A stretch of DNA of 64,000 nt from Sphingobacteriales bacterium (GTDB taxonomy: Bacteria > Bacteroidota > Bacteroidia > Chitinophagales > Chitinophagaceae), in assembly GCA_027484425.1 (NCBI GenBank), contig JAIXSZ010000056.1, positions 62,001-126,000 of the forward strand, given 5' to 3'. The translations under genes were made by a program, and so were the position numbers. Positions 36,151 through 45,426 of the stretch are shown piece after piece. The notes below the pieces were generated by a model, which was not told the origin of the DNA, ran no database searches, and was given only the letters and a program-made list of their open reading frames with translations. Position 1 is the first letter of the stretch, and each line of letters opens with the position of its first letter.

Positions 36151-36187
36151 CAATGCCAATACATTGATAATCAATGTATTGGCATTG
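36151..36187 (-). terminator. Perfect 18-bp inverted repeat after the hexosaminidase gene
   Basis: CAATGCCAATACATTGAT (36151-36168) and its exact complement (36170-36187) are separated by a single base. It lies 24 bases beyond the stop of the leftward GH20 gene, where a terminator is expected. The following minus-strand bases (TTCGTTTATTG) hold only a weak U-run. Confidence 0.6.
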
Positions 36188-36210
36188 TTACTTGATTCAT
36201 TATTCAATAA

Positions 36211-38070
36211 CTAATTCTCCATTTTAACAGTATTCACTATGCTTCTTTTTCCTGATGCAGTTATAGCTATACTTTTAAATATTATAGTGTTTCTTTCAGG
36301 GACAGTAAAGTCTACTGGTGCAGTATACACCATGTCGTTTTCGGTAGGTTCGTGCCCGTCAATGGTATAGTATATCTTGGCACCTGTGACTGGAGGGAGT
36401 AATTCTATCCTGAATTTATTGCCCTTTAGCACACTGTCTCCTGCGCCTAAAGGTACTGGTACTCTATAATTGTAGCCAGCCTGATCTAGAAGGAGCAGAT
36501 GGCGGGGTATGCGTTGTTCAGAAAAGTTTTTATAATCTTTTTTGTCTTTTGGGGTCCATGCAGTTTCGCTTAACGATAGCATTCTTGGTAGTAACATATA
36601 TTCTGCTTTACCTGTTGTAGCTATATATTCGGTCCATAAGTTTGCTTGTACACCTATCACCCTTTTCTGTTGCGCTTCATTTAGCACAGAAGGTATGGGG
36701 TCGTAATTATATGCCTTCTCTAATGGTGCGAAACCACCGATGCTTAATGGCTCTTGGCTAGATTTACTTTGTGTGTGGTCGAAATAAAGACCGCCACTAC
36801 CTGGGGTCATTATCACATCGTGCCCTAATTGCGCAGCAGCTATTCCACCTTTTTCACCCCTCCAGCTCATTACGGTAGCATTCGGAGCCAATCCACCTTC
36901 TAGTATTTCATCCCAACCTATTATCTGCCTGCCTTGATTGTTTACAAATTTTTCGATTTTGCCAATAAAATAACTCTGCAAACCCTCCTCATTTTTTAGC
37001 TTTTGTTCTGCAATCAACTCTCTACAAAACTGTGATTTTTTCCATGATACTTTATTGCACTCATCGCCACCTATATGTATATACTTACTCGGAAACAACT
37101 CCATAACCTCCCTCAGTATGTCATAAAGGGCATTAAATGTCTGCTCAGTAGGGCAAAATGCGTCGTCGTAAACGCCCCAGGTTTCACCTACTTTGTAGGT
37201 TTTGGCTGCATCGCAGCTCCACTCAGGGTATGCGGCAAGTGCTGCCAATGAGTGACCAGGAAGCTCTATCTCTGGAATCACATTGATATATCTGGCAGTA
37301 GCATAGTCTACAATTTCTGATACTTCTTGCTGAGTATAGAAGCCACCATGAGGTGTATTGTCATATAGGTCGGCAACACTTGTAGGTCCTGCGGCACGAC
37401 CAATCTTTGTTTGTGCTCTTTTGCTACCTACTTCTGTCAGCTTAGGGTATTTTTTTATTTCTATTCGCCATCCTTGGTCATCAGTGAGGTGCCAATGAAA
37501 ATTATTGAGTTTATACATAGCCATCACGTCTATGTATTTTTTGACAAAAGCTACATCAAAAAAGTGCCTAGACACATCCAAATGCATACCCCTGTATGAA
37601 AACCTAGGGTAGTCTTTTATAGTTCCGCATGGTATGGTAGCATCTCCAATACTTCCTTTTTCCATTAGCTGAATTAGGGTCTGTATACCATAAAACATAC
37701 CTGCGCCCCTACCCTTTAGCTCGATATTATTTTCGGTAATCTTCAATTCGTACCCTTCAGGAGGTAAATCGCCCTTGAAATTGAGAGATAACATAATAGT
37801 CTTATTCGTATTTACCTTTTTCTTGTCGAGACTACTCATATCTGTAACGCTCAATGCAAGATTGGATTTACGAAGATATTCTGCAAAAAAACGCATTGCT
37901 TTATGATTGGGCGAGTCTACCATTACTATCGTTTCTGAGGTAAACTTAAACACTCCTTTTCCTTTATCTACCGATACTGGCGCAGGTATAATGCCCATGT
38001 TAGGGTCGGATTTCTGAGCAAAAGCACTTGCTGGAAACGCCAACATCAATGCAACTATTATTCTTTTCAT
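36211..38070 (-). CDS. Beta-N-acetylhexosaminidase (GH20)
   Basis: 619 residues with a signal peptide (to SAFAQK, about 19). A GH20b-type N-terminal domain (about 27-150) precedes the TIM-barrel (about 155-510). The catalytic Asp-Glu pair is D336-E337 in HIGGDECNK, and the conserved NNFHWHLTDDQGWRIEIKKYP is at 189-210. The C-terminus (about 530-619) is a small beta domain of the chitobiase type. It removes terminal GlcNAc/GalNAc from glycans in the periplasm or at the surface. The next gene upstream on the same strand is a GH2 enzyme, 129 bases away, suggesting joint glycan degradation. Confidence 0.95.
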   Translation of the reverse strand: MKRIIVALMLAFPASAFAQKSDPNMGIIPAPVSVDKGKGVFKFTSETIVMVDSPNHKAMRFFAEYLRKSNLALSVTDMSSLDKKKVNTNKTIMLSLNFKGDLPPEGYELKITENNIELKGRGAGMFYGIQTLIQLMEKGSIGDATIPCGTIKDYPRFSYRGMHLDVSRHFFDVAFVKKYIDVMAMYKLNNFHWHLTDDQGWRIEIKKYPKLTEVGSKRAQTKIGRAAGPTSVADLYDNTPHGGFYTQQEVSEIVDYATARYINVIPEIELPGHSLAALAAYPEWSCDAAKTYKVGETWGVYDDAFCPTEQTFNALYDILREVMELFPSKYIHIGGDECNKVSWKKSQFCRELIAEQKLKNEEGLQSYFIGKIEKFVNNQGRQIIGWDEILEGGLAPNATVMSWRGEKGGIAAAQLGHDVIMTPGSGGLYFDHTQSKSSQEPLSIGGFAPLEKAYNYDPIPSVLNEAQQKRVIGVQANLWTEYIATTGKAEYMLLPRMLSLSETAWTPKDKKDYKNFSEQRIPRHLLLLDQAGYNYRVPVPLGAGDSVLKGNKFRIELLPPVTGAKIYYTIDGHEPTENDMVYTAPVDFTVPERNTIIFKSIAITASGKRSIVNTVKMEN

Positions 38071-38199
38071 ACTTTAGTATTAATAATTTATCCTAAGAAA
38101 ATGGACACGTTAATCAGCCCAATAGCTATTGCAAGGTAGATAAAAACTATCTCTTACACATACACCCAGCAGCTAAATATCTATTCTGTATTATTCTAT

Positions 38200-40842
38200 T
38201 CACCTCTGTATTTCGGTGTATTCTGTACCGGTATTCCATCCCTCTAAACATATCTGCATATTCGATACATCTTCGCACTTCACTGTCAGCTCTTTAGTAC
38301 TCATAGGCATTACAGATACATAATTTGTGCTAGTGTGTAATGGCAATATTCGTTTATGGGTATTTTTGTCTACGACATATACCCTATTGAAGAAGGCAAT
38401 ACCATTCTTAGTGTCATTAGTAATTGTTACGGCGATTTGTCCATTAGTATCAGCTTTCGCGGTTACCTGCACTTTCACTGGCTTTAATTCTTTTAACCAC
38501 GCATAGCTTTCATTTTTATCTCGCAACCAATACAAGTTGTCATCCACCACATTTGTTTTAGTTGCATCTACCACTTGCAGACTCATAAAACAGCCTTTTT
38601 CACCTATTCCAGCTGCTTTCAATTCCTCGTCGTTAAAGCATTTATATTCGATACATTGATCCTTCATCAACAATGATAGCCTGTTTTCGAAGCTCAGCTT
38701 CACACTTCCGGTAACATCATATACAGTACAGCGCACCCAGGCATCATCTATTTCTTCGGAACTGGTGTTGGATATTAGTACACATCGCTTTCCGTAATGC
38801 CTATACATGATATGCACTGGTTTGGCACCTGCCTGCAGTCCGTATAGCCCAGCATTTGGGTCCAGATATACATCATACATTTGCCCCAGCATAGCGGTCC
38901 ATGGGTTTTGGGTTTTCCAAACTAAGACACCAGTGTACCATTCCCACATTTTAGACACTACACCTTCCATCAGTGCTCTGTATTGATTGTAATTCACCAA
39001 TTGCGCCTTTCTACAAAAATCAGCTACATCCTTTGGCGCACCGTAAACCATCACAGCCGAATCGTAACTGCTGTACTTGTGATACTCCCACACCGAATCT
39101 GCTACCCATTTTCTGCGGACAGTGTCATAGTAGGGCATTACCCTATTTTCTTTGGGTATAAAACGCTCCAGTGATACCACATCACCTACGCCCACGGATC
39201 CCACTTCTGAATTAAACGCGTAAGACCTATGCTCCCAAAAATATCTATCCTTCTGTATTGTATATGGGCCATCATGCGCCTTCAGTGACATACTATCATG
39301 ATTGGAGTATTCAAAAAAATACCGGGTCCCATCCAAAGCTGGCAATAGTGAATCTTTGAGGACTTTTAATATATCAGCTGGAGGACGAATCTCATTTCCT
39401 CCACACCAAATAGCTAGCGATGCATGGTTGCGCAACATGGATATTTGGTCTGCTGCCGTTGCTAACCATAATTCATGATCCAAGGGATACAATCTTCTGG
39501 TAGTAGTATCATCCTTTTTAAAGGCATCGTACCACCTACCGTTACAGTCAGCTGTTATCCAGAAGTCCTGCATGACTAGCAGTCCATATTTGTCACATGC
39601 ATCATAAAACTCTGGTCTTTCCGTTAGCCCACCACCCCACACACGTATCATGTTTAGGTTCATCTCCTTGTGGTACCGCACTTCAGCTTCATAACGTTCG
39701 TTGGTGCATCGCATAATAGCATCACTCGCTATCCAGTTAGCCCCCTTCACTAGTAATCGCGCTCCATTTACATACAGCTCTCTACTCTGTGTCTGCATAT
39801 TCCATGCAGTAGTAATCTCTCTTACACCTACATTTATATGCTCCTCGTCCTGCAGACCAGCGCTATCAGCTACAAACTGCACTTTCAGTTCATATAGGTA
39901 TTGGTGGCCATAACCATTAGGCCACCATAGTTTGGGATTATTGAGCGTACATACAGGCAACGTTTTTTGCACCCTTTCACCGCTAGCTAGTTTTAGTCTT
40001 TCTTCTATATGATGCCCATCTATTTCATATACTAGTTTACCTGCAATAGTTTTATTACCAGCATTATAGGCACATGCACTTACAGAAATAGTTGCTGGTT
40101 GTTGTGTATCACTGTTGCTGCGCTTGCCAGGCACATGAGTCACCACATGCACATCATATACATCTATATTGCCCGTTTTTTCTACAATTACTTTGTCCCA
40201 TATTCCGGTGTTGCGGTCGTGTATAGGCTGTATCCAGTCCCAGCCAGCAACATATTGGTTGGTTACATTTTTGGCTATCACGCCATCACCACCCTGCCCA
40301 CCGTTAGGGTTACCTACATGGTCTGGCGGATAGACCTTGACAGCCAGTCTGTTTTTGCCATCTTTAGCTAGGTATTTGGTTATATCATACTTATGTCGCA
40401 GATACATGCCCATAGCAGTATCGCTACTCACCTGCATTCCATTCATGTACACTATTGCCTTGTAGTTGATACCCCTTAGCTGCAGCCACACCCTACTGCC
40501 CGATCTTGGCACTTCTTTGAAATCTACCGCGTACCAGTAAGTATAATAAGCACTACCTGAATCATATATATCAGGTATCAGCTTGTTATTCATACCATAA
40601 AACGGATCTGGTATCTTTTTGTTGAGCAGCAGTTGGGTAAGCACAGTGCCCGGAACTGTGGCAGGCATCCACTTTGCGAGTGGGTAATTAGGTTTCGACA
40701 GCACTTTGCCGTCCTTGGGTACGCCTGTTGCTTTAGCACAATACCAACCCTTATTTAGCTCATACTGCACCTGTGCCTGCAAGGCTCCTGCAAAGCATAC
40801 CGTTAGCACACACAACAAAAACCTGATTACATTTCTTTTCAA
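38200..40842 (-). CDS. GH2 beta-mannosidase-like glycoside hydrolase (TTG start)
   Basis: 880 residues with a signal peptide (LLCVLTVCFAGALQAQ). GH2 sandwich domain (about 30-210), immunoglobulin-like domain, TIM barrel with acid/base E484 in WCGGNE and nucleophile E546 in FNSEVGSVG, and further C-terminal beta domains. The GGNE motif resembles beta-mannosidases and mannosylglycoprotein endo-beta-mannosidases more than exo-glucosaminidases, but the substrate is not settled. The only start consistent with the signal peptide is TTG at 40842; an in-frame TAG lies two codons before it. Together with the GH20 gene it could trim N-glycan or chitin/mannan-type oligosaccharides. Confidence 0.88.
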   Translation of the reverse strand: MKRNVIRFLLCVLTVCFAGALQAQVQYELNKGWYCAKATGVPKDGKVLSKPNYPLAKWMPATVPGTVLTQLLLNKKIPDPFYGMNNKLIPDIYDSGSAYYTYWYAVDFKEVPRSGSRVWLQLRGINYKAIVYMNGMQVSSDTAMGMYLRHKYDITKYLAKDGKNRLAVKVYPPDHVGNPNGGQGGDGVIAKNVTNQYVAGWDWIQPIHDRNTGIWDKVIVEKTGNIDVYDVHVVTHVPGKRSNSDTQQPATISVSACAYNAGNKTIAGKLVYEIDGHHIEERLKLASGERVQKTLPVCTLNNPKLWWPNGYGHQYLYELKVQFVADSAGLQDEEHINVGVREITTAWNMQTQSRELYVNGARLLVKGANWIASDAIMRCTNERYEAEVRYHKEMNLNMIRVWGGGLTERPEFYDACDKYGLLVMQDFWITADCNGRWYDAFKKDDTTTRRLYPLDHELWLATAADQISMLRNHASLAIWCGGNEIRPPADILKVLKDSLLPALDGTRYFFEYSNHDSMSLKAHDGPYTIQKDRYFWEHRSYAFNSEVGSVGVGDVVSLERFIPKENRVMPYYDTVRRKWVADSVWEYHKYSSYDSAVMVYGAPKDVADFCRKAQLVNYNQYRALMEGVVSKMWEWYTGVLVWKTQNPWTAMLGQMYDVYLDPNAGLYGLQAGAKPVHIMYRHYGKRCVLISNTSSEEIDDAWVRCTVYDVTGSVKLSFENRLSLLMKDQCIEYKCFNDEELKAAGIGEKGCFMSLQVVDATKTNVVDDNLYWLRDKNESYAWLKELKPVKVQVTAKADTNGQIAVTITNDTKNGIAFFNRVYVVDKNTHKRILPLHTSTNYVSVMPMSTKELTVKCEDVSNMQICLEGWNTGTEYTEIQR

Positions 40843-40923
40843 AAACTACGGTTTATGCCACAAAGTAGGAAAATACACCTAGAGATTGTACTACTATAAC
40901 CTATAACAACTTGTTATTGGAGT

Positions 40924-42807
40924 TTATGCCTCAAACAATTGTAGCTTATTCAGGTTTCGGTATAGTCCGTCCTCTATAGCTATCAGTTCCTGATGGGTAC
41001 CTGCTTCTTTTATCTTGCCATCTTCCACCACCAGTATCTGGTCGGCACTTCTGATGGTTGATAAACGGTGCGCTATCACAAACGAAGTTCGGTTCTTCAT
41101 CAGGTTCTGCAGTGCATCTTGCACCAGCGACTCCGACTCTGAGTCTAGCGAACTAGTAGCCTCATCTAGCAGCAATATTACCGGATTCTTCAGTATGGCT
41201 CTGGCTATCGCTATGCGCTGCCTTTGCCCGCCCGACAGTTTTATGCCTCTCTCCCCTACCAAAGTCTGGTATCCCTCTGGAAACTTAGATATAAACTCGT
41301 CTGCATTGGCTTGTCTGGCAGCATTTTTTACTTCTTCGGCGGTAGCATCTGGCTTACCATAGGCAATGTTCTCAAATATCGTTCCGCCAAACAGCAAGAT
41401 ATCCTGTGGCACCAGTGCCAATTGTCTTCTCAGTTGCGATAGCGGTATATCTGTAGCAGGTTTTCCATCAAATAATATACTGCCCTTATCTGGCTCATAA
41501 AACCGCAGCAACAACGACACTATGGTACTCTTACCTGCACCACTCGGGCCCACTATGGCTATCTGTTGTCCTCTTTGAGCATGTAAGCTTAAGTCCTTGA
41601 TTACTGTAATTTCCTTTCTAGATGGATAACTAAAAGCTACATTTTTCAGCTCCACATCTCCTTTCAGTTTGTAGGCATCTTGCACCATTACCGCCGTGTC
41701 CGATACTATTTCTATCTCCTCCTTCAGCAATTCGCGCACCCTAGCAGTAGCACCCAGTGTCTTTTGCAACTGGCTAAACAACTCTGCAAAACCAGCCATT
41801 GTACCACCCAAAAACGCGGTGTACACAACAAATGCTGTCAAATCTCCAAACGACAGCTGTTTCGCTTGCATAAGTCCTGCACCATACCACACCACCAGCA
41901 CTATAGCCCCAAACACACTAAACAACATAAAAGACACAAACAGTCCTCTGAACCTGCCATTTTTAATAGCAGTGTCCACTACTTCTTTTATATTTTTTTG
42001 ATACCTGCCCAGTTCATACCACTCATTAGAGAATGCTTTCACATTACTGATACCCTGTAGAGTTTCCTGCACGACAGTGTTCGATTCTGCCAACTGATCC
42101 TGTGCCTTCCTCGACATTTTACGGATATACCGCCCAAATATTAATGCAATAACTACCACTACTGGCACAACAGATAGCATTAGTGCTGTCATTTTAGGGC
42201 TAATAAGTAAAATGAGTATTATACCCCCTATCATTGTCAATACTCCTCGTAGCAGTTCTGCTAACAGACCGGTAACAGCATCTTGTATTTGGCTCACATC
42301 TGCTGTTATCCTGCTCGATAGTTCTCCCACTCTGCTCTGCGCAAAGAAGTTCATCGGCATCATTATCATTCGCTTATATATATCCTGACGCATGTCTGCC
42401 ACGGCATGTTCGCCCACATACGTAAACAAGTAGATGCGCATAAACGAAAATATCATTTGAAACGCCAATACCAGTATCATGGTCACTGCTATGACACCTG
42501 GCGAAAAAGATGTTGCACCTAAACTATCCAGATTGAGTGCGTTGATGATACTAGCCATCATTGGGGGCAGTGGCAATCCTTCTCCAGCGCCACTTAGGCT
42601 ACCGTGTGCACTATCAATTAGTTTTTTCAGCAAAAACGGGAATACCATTATGGTGCCCGTAGACAGAGTGATAAAAAATAATCCTGTTATAAATTTTGTC
42701 CTGTAGGGGCGTAGATATTTAAATATCATGGTTGCTTCCTTCAGTGACTCCTTCGTTATCTTAGCTTTTGGCGATTCTTCGCCAATTGTTTCTTTCCTTC
42801 GGGCCAT
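40924..42807 (-). CDS. MsbA-type ABC exporter (fused permease and ATPase)
   Basis: 627 residues. Six membrane helices (about 30-355) are followed by an ABC ATPase domain (about 380-620) with Walker A around K426 (GPSGAGKS), signature LSGGQ from 524 and Walker B ILLLDEATSSLD. Half-transporter of the MsbA/BmrA group that works as a homodimer to export lipids, drugs or peptides; the substrate is not predictable. It has its own TAACTTTG promoter box. The GH2 gene downstream is 81 bases away. Confidence 0.93.
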   Translation of the reverse strand: MARRKETIGEESPKAKITKESLKEATMIFKYLRPYRTKFITGLFFITLSTGTIMVFPFLLKKLIDSAHGSLSGAGEGLPLPPMMASIINALNLDSLGATSFSPGVIAVTMILVLAFQMIFSFMRIYLFTYVGEHAVADMRQDIYKRMIMMPMNFFAQSRVGELSSRITADVSQIQDAVTGLLAELLRGVLTMIGGIILILLISPKMTALMLSVVPVVVVIALIFGRYIRKMSRKAQDQLAESNTVVQETLQGISNVKAFSNEWYELGRYQKNIKEVVDTAIKNGRFRGLFVSFMLFSVFGAIVLVVWYGAGLMQAKQLSFGDLTAFVVYTAFLGGTMAGFAELFSQLQKTLGATARVRELLKEEIEIVSDTAVMVQDAYKLKGDVELKNVAFSYPSRKEITVIKDLSLHAQRGQQIAIVGPSGAGKSTIVSLLLRFYEPDKGSILFDGKPATDIPLSQLRRQLALVPQDILLFGGTIFENIAYGKPDATAEEVKNAARQANADEFISKFPEGYQTLVGERGIKLSGGQRQRIAIARAILKNPVILLLDEATSSLDSESESLVQDALQNLMKNRTSFVIAHRLSTIRSADQILVVEDGKIKEAGTHQELIAIEDGLYRNLNKLQLFEA

Positions 42808-42842
42808 TTAGTTGTATTGTTGCTATATATTCAGCAAAAACG

Positions 42843-42850
42843 CAAAGTTA
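42843..42850 (-). promoter_or_regulatory. -7 box for the ABC exporter gene
   Basis: TAACTTTG on the minus strand, exact TAnnTTTG match, 35 bases before the ATG at 42807. Confidence 0.5.
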
Positions 42851-43047
42851 CACCACTACTTTGGCCACTTAGCATGTTTTCGGTGAGCTATTGTCTTTTC
42901 TCGGTAAAATCATGATGCATACGTTTGAACACAACATCCCTAAACACTAACCCCAAATATTATTCCATACACTCACCAAAGATTGTCATTACTATATTAC
43001 GTCTTAATATTAGCGATGTGTTGCATCTCTTTTAATCTTGCTCAATT

Positions 43048-44403
43048 ATGATAAAATCACTCACCTATTCGACCTTTTTCATTGCTCTTGCCTTCATCAG
43101 CCACGATGCTACATCCCAAATTATCATCACCTTCGCTGGTGTGGGGCATGGTGGCTACACCGGCGATGGTGGTCCTGCTTCGGCAGCAGCGCTCAATGGT
43201 CCTTCTTATCTCACCACTGATACCGCTGGCAATATTTACTTCAGTGATTTTAATAGCAATGTTGTTCGCAGGGTCAATACTAGTGGCACTATCACTACCA
43301 TTGCTGGTACGGGCACTTCTGGCTACACAGGCGATGGCGGTCCGGCAACTGCTGCCACATTCAATTTCGTAAGGGGAATAGCACTCGACAAATGGGGAAA
43401 TCTATTCATTGCCGACCAAAACAACCACGTCATTCGCCGGATAGACAACGCTGGCACTATCACCACCTTTGCTGGCAATAGCACCAATGGTTACAGCGGC
43501 GATGCTGGTCCTGCTACTGCCGCACAACTTTCTTATCCTCAGCGCATAGCCACCGATACCGCTGGCAATATATTTATTACAGATTTCTACCACGTTATCC
43601 GCAAGATAAACCCCTCGGGCATCATCACTACTATTGCGGGCACACCTGGCATAGGTGGCTATAGTGGCGATGGCGGCCCAGCATCGGCAGCCGCTTTTCA
43701 CTCGCCTGACGGTATGTGTACAGACCTCACAGGCAATCTCTACATTGCCGATGGCCGAAATCATGTTATTCGCAAAATAGACACTGCTGGTATAGTCACT
43801 ACCATAGCCGGCAGCAACGTATCGGGTTACACCGGCGATGGCGGCACAGCCACGGCAGCCAACCTCAACCGCCCATCGTCAGTAGCCATAGACACCACAG
43901 GGGCATTGTATATTGCCGACTCGTGGAATCATGTTATCAGAAAAATAGCCGCCTCTGGCATCATTAATACCGTTGTAGGTACAGGTACATCTGGGTACAG
44001 TGGTGACTATGGTCTTGCCGATACTGCCAAAATCTCCTTCCCCTCCAGTATTATTTTCGACCGTACCAATCGTCTTTATATCGGCGAGGCTGCTTATGTT
44101 ATTCGCCGTGTGCAGCCTGGCACACCCACCACCTATGTTACATCTATATCACCCACCACTTCATTTACTCTATTCCCAAATCCTGTCAATCAGTCACTTA
44201 CATTATCCTTACCGCTCCACCACCCAGCACCTGCTATTGTATATATTACAGATGTTTCTGGTCGTCAGTATATCGCCACACCCATTCCTATCGGCACCAC
44301 CACCCACACCATCAGCTTACATCAGTTGCCCATAGGCACCTACACCGCCACTTATACTAGCGGCACCCTATCTACTCAGCAAGTATTTACCGTTGTTAGG
44401 TAG
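43048..44403 (+). CDS. Secreted six-bladed NHL-repeat protein with T9SS sorting domain
   Basis: 451 residues, signal peptide (LTYSTFFIALAFISHDATSQ), then six repeats of about 54 residues with the phrase T-I-A-G-T-G-T-S-G-Y-T/S-G-D-G-G-P-A and N-H-V-I-R-K. A short C-terminal domain (from FTLFPNPVNQSLTL to TQQVFTVVR) is the type A T9SS signal. Same architecture as the gene at 743-2080; the repeats here are more regular and the DNA visibly richer in G and C, suggesting recent internal duplication or stronger homogenisation. Function unknown. A box TAATCTTG (7 of 8) lies at 43033-43040. Confidence 0.85.
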   Translation: MIKSLTYSTFFIALAFISHDATSQIIITFAGVGHGGYTGDGGPASAAALNGPSYLTTDTAGNIYFSDFNSNVVRRVNTSGTITTIAGTGTSGYTGDGGPATAATFNFVRGIALDKWGNLFIADQNNHVIRRIDNAGTITTFAGNSTNGYSGDAGPATAAQLSYPQRIATDTAGNIFITDFYHVIRKINPSGIITTIAGTPGIGGYSGDGGPASAAAFHSPDGMCTDLTGNLYIADGRNHVIRKIDTAGIVTTIAGSNVSGYTGDGGTATAANLNRPSSVAIDTTGALYIADSWNHVIRKIAASGIINTVVGTGTSGYSGDYGLADTAKISFPSSIIFDRTNRLYIGEAAYVIRRVQPGTPTTYVTSISPTTSFTLFPNPVNQSLTLSLPLHHPAPAIVYITDVSGRQYIATPIPIGTTTHTISLHQLPIGTYTATYTSGTLSTQQVFTVVR

Positions 44404-44594
44404 GCACTGTACTATAATCCTGTTCTGATAATTTTTGTTTTGGGGGCATTGCTGCTTCTGGCTACAAAGCGCCCTATTTAATATCTCACTGCCGCCCCCT
44501 AATAAAAATCACAACAACACTTTAACACCAAAGTGTTGGACACTACTATGCATAAAAAAACGAAATTGCACCCTGTACTTTCACTCCATTTATC

Positions 44595-45191
44595 ATGCCC
44601 ACGCAAGACGATCTACCCATAACACATACAGACAAAACCTTTACCAATGTCAACTATGCAGGTGAAACACTACAAAACCGGGAGTTTAACAATTGCCGCT
44701 TTCTAAATTGCGACTTCACCAAAAGTATACTTAGCCACAACGATTTTGTAGATTGTCACTTTACTCAGTGCAACTTTTCATTGTGCATTGTAGTAGGAAC
44801 AGGATTTAAAGATGCAAAATTCGTACAATCGAAAGTGATGGGTGTTGACTTCACCAAATGCAACAAATTTTTGTTTTCATTTCATTTCCAAGATTGCACA
44901 CTCGATTATTCAGTGTTTTATGGCACCAAACTCCGCAAAACCCCGTTTATTAACTGTTCACTTAAAGAAGTAGATTTTGAAACCGCCGACCTAACAGCAG
45001 CACAATTTCAGCAGTGCGATATGACCGGCACCCGCTTTTTACAATCTATACTTGAAAAAGCTGATTTTCGTACAGCACTCAACTTCAATCTAGACCCAGA
45101 TAACAACAAACTGAAAAAAGCCCGTTTTTCAGCCCTTAACCTGTCAGGTCTCCTTTCAAAATACAATCTGGATATCGATTACAACGAATAA
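44595..45191 (+). CDS. Pentapeptide-repeat protein, Qnr/McbG-like
   Basis: 198 residues, mostly A(D/N)LXX-type pentapeptide repeats, here written as NCxF / CDFTK / CxFxx, forming a right-handed beta-helix. The central break (GVDFTKCNKFLFSFHFQDC) and the C-terminal helix-forming end (DPDNNKLKKARFSALNLSGLLSKYNLDI) fit Qnr and McbG, DNA-mimic proteins that shield gyrase. A protective role against gyrase inhibitors is therefore an inference; resistance cannot be claimed from the sequence. No neighbour supports a toxin or microcin locus. The gene ends before the convergent nrdA terminator. Confidence 0.82.
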   Translation: MPTQDDLPITHTDKTFTNVNYAGETLQNREFNNCRFLNCDFTKSILSHNDFVDCHFTQCNFSLCIVVGTGFKDAKFVQSKVMGVDFTKCNKFLFSFHFQDCTLDYSVFYGTKLRKTPFINCSLKEVDFETADLTAAQFQQCDMTGTRFLQSILEKADFRTALNFNLDPDNNKLKKARFSALNLSGLLSKYNLDIDYNE

Positions 45192-45357
45192 AATTAATAT
45201 ATTGAACTGCGTCGGGTATATGGATACTATTTATGTCGTGCATTTTTGCAATAATTGAATGTGATGTCAATTGTACCTTCCATCTTTATTAAATCAGCAT
45301 CAATATCTAATAAATGACACTTGGGAAGTTCCTGGACCAAAAAAACGAAAACAAAAA

Positions 45358-45397
45358 ACCGCCTCCTTTGAAAGTATAAACAATCGAAAGAGGCGGT
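45358..45397 (-). terminator. Intrinsic terminator of nrdBA
   Basis: ACCGCCTC (45358-45365) pairs with GAGGCGGT (45390-45397), with an imperfect inner CTTTG/CGAAAG extension; on the minus strand it is followed by TTTTTTG TTTT. It lies 30 bases past the nrdA stop. Confidence 0.8.
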
Positions 45398-45426
45398 ATT
45401 CAAATGTAAGTAAAACCAACAATATC

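Noticed and set aside
45241-45357. Short frame after the pentapeptide-repeat gene
   Set aside because: Too short and without a start or motif; the segment is better explained as spacer before the nrdA terminator.
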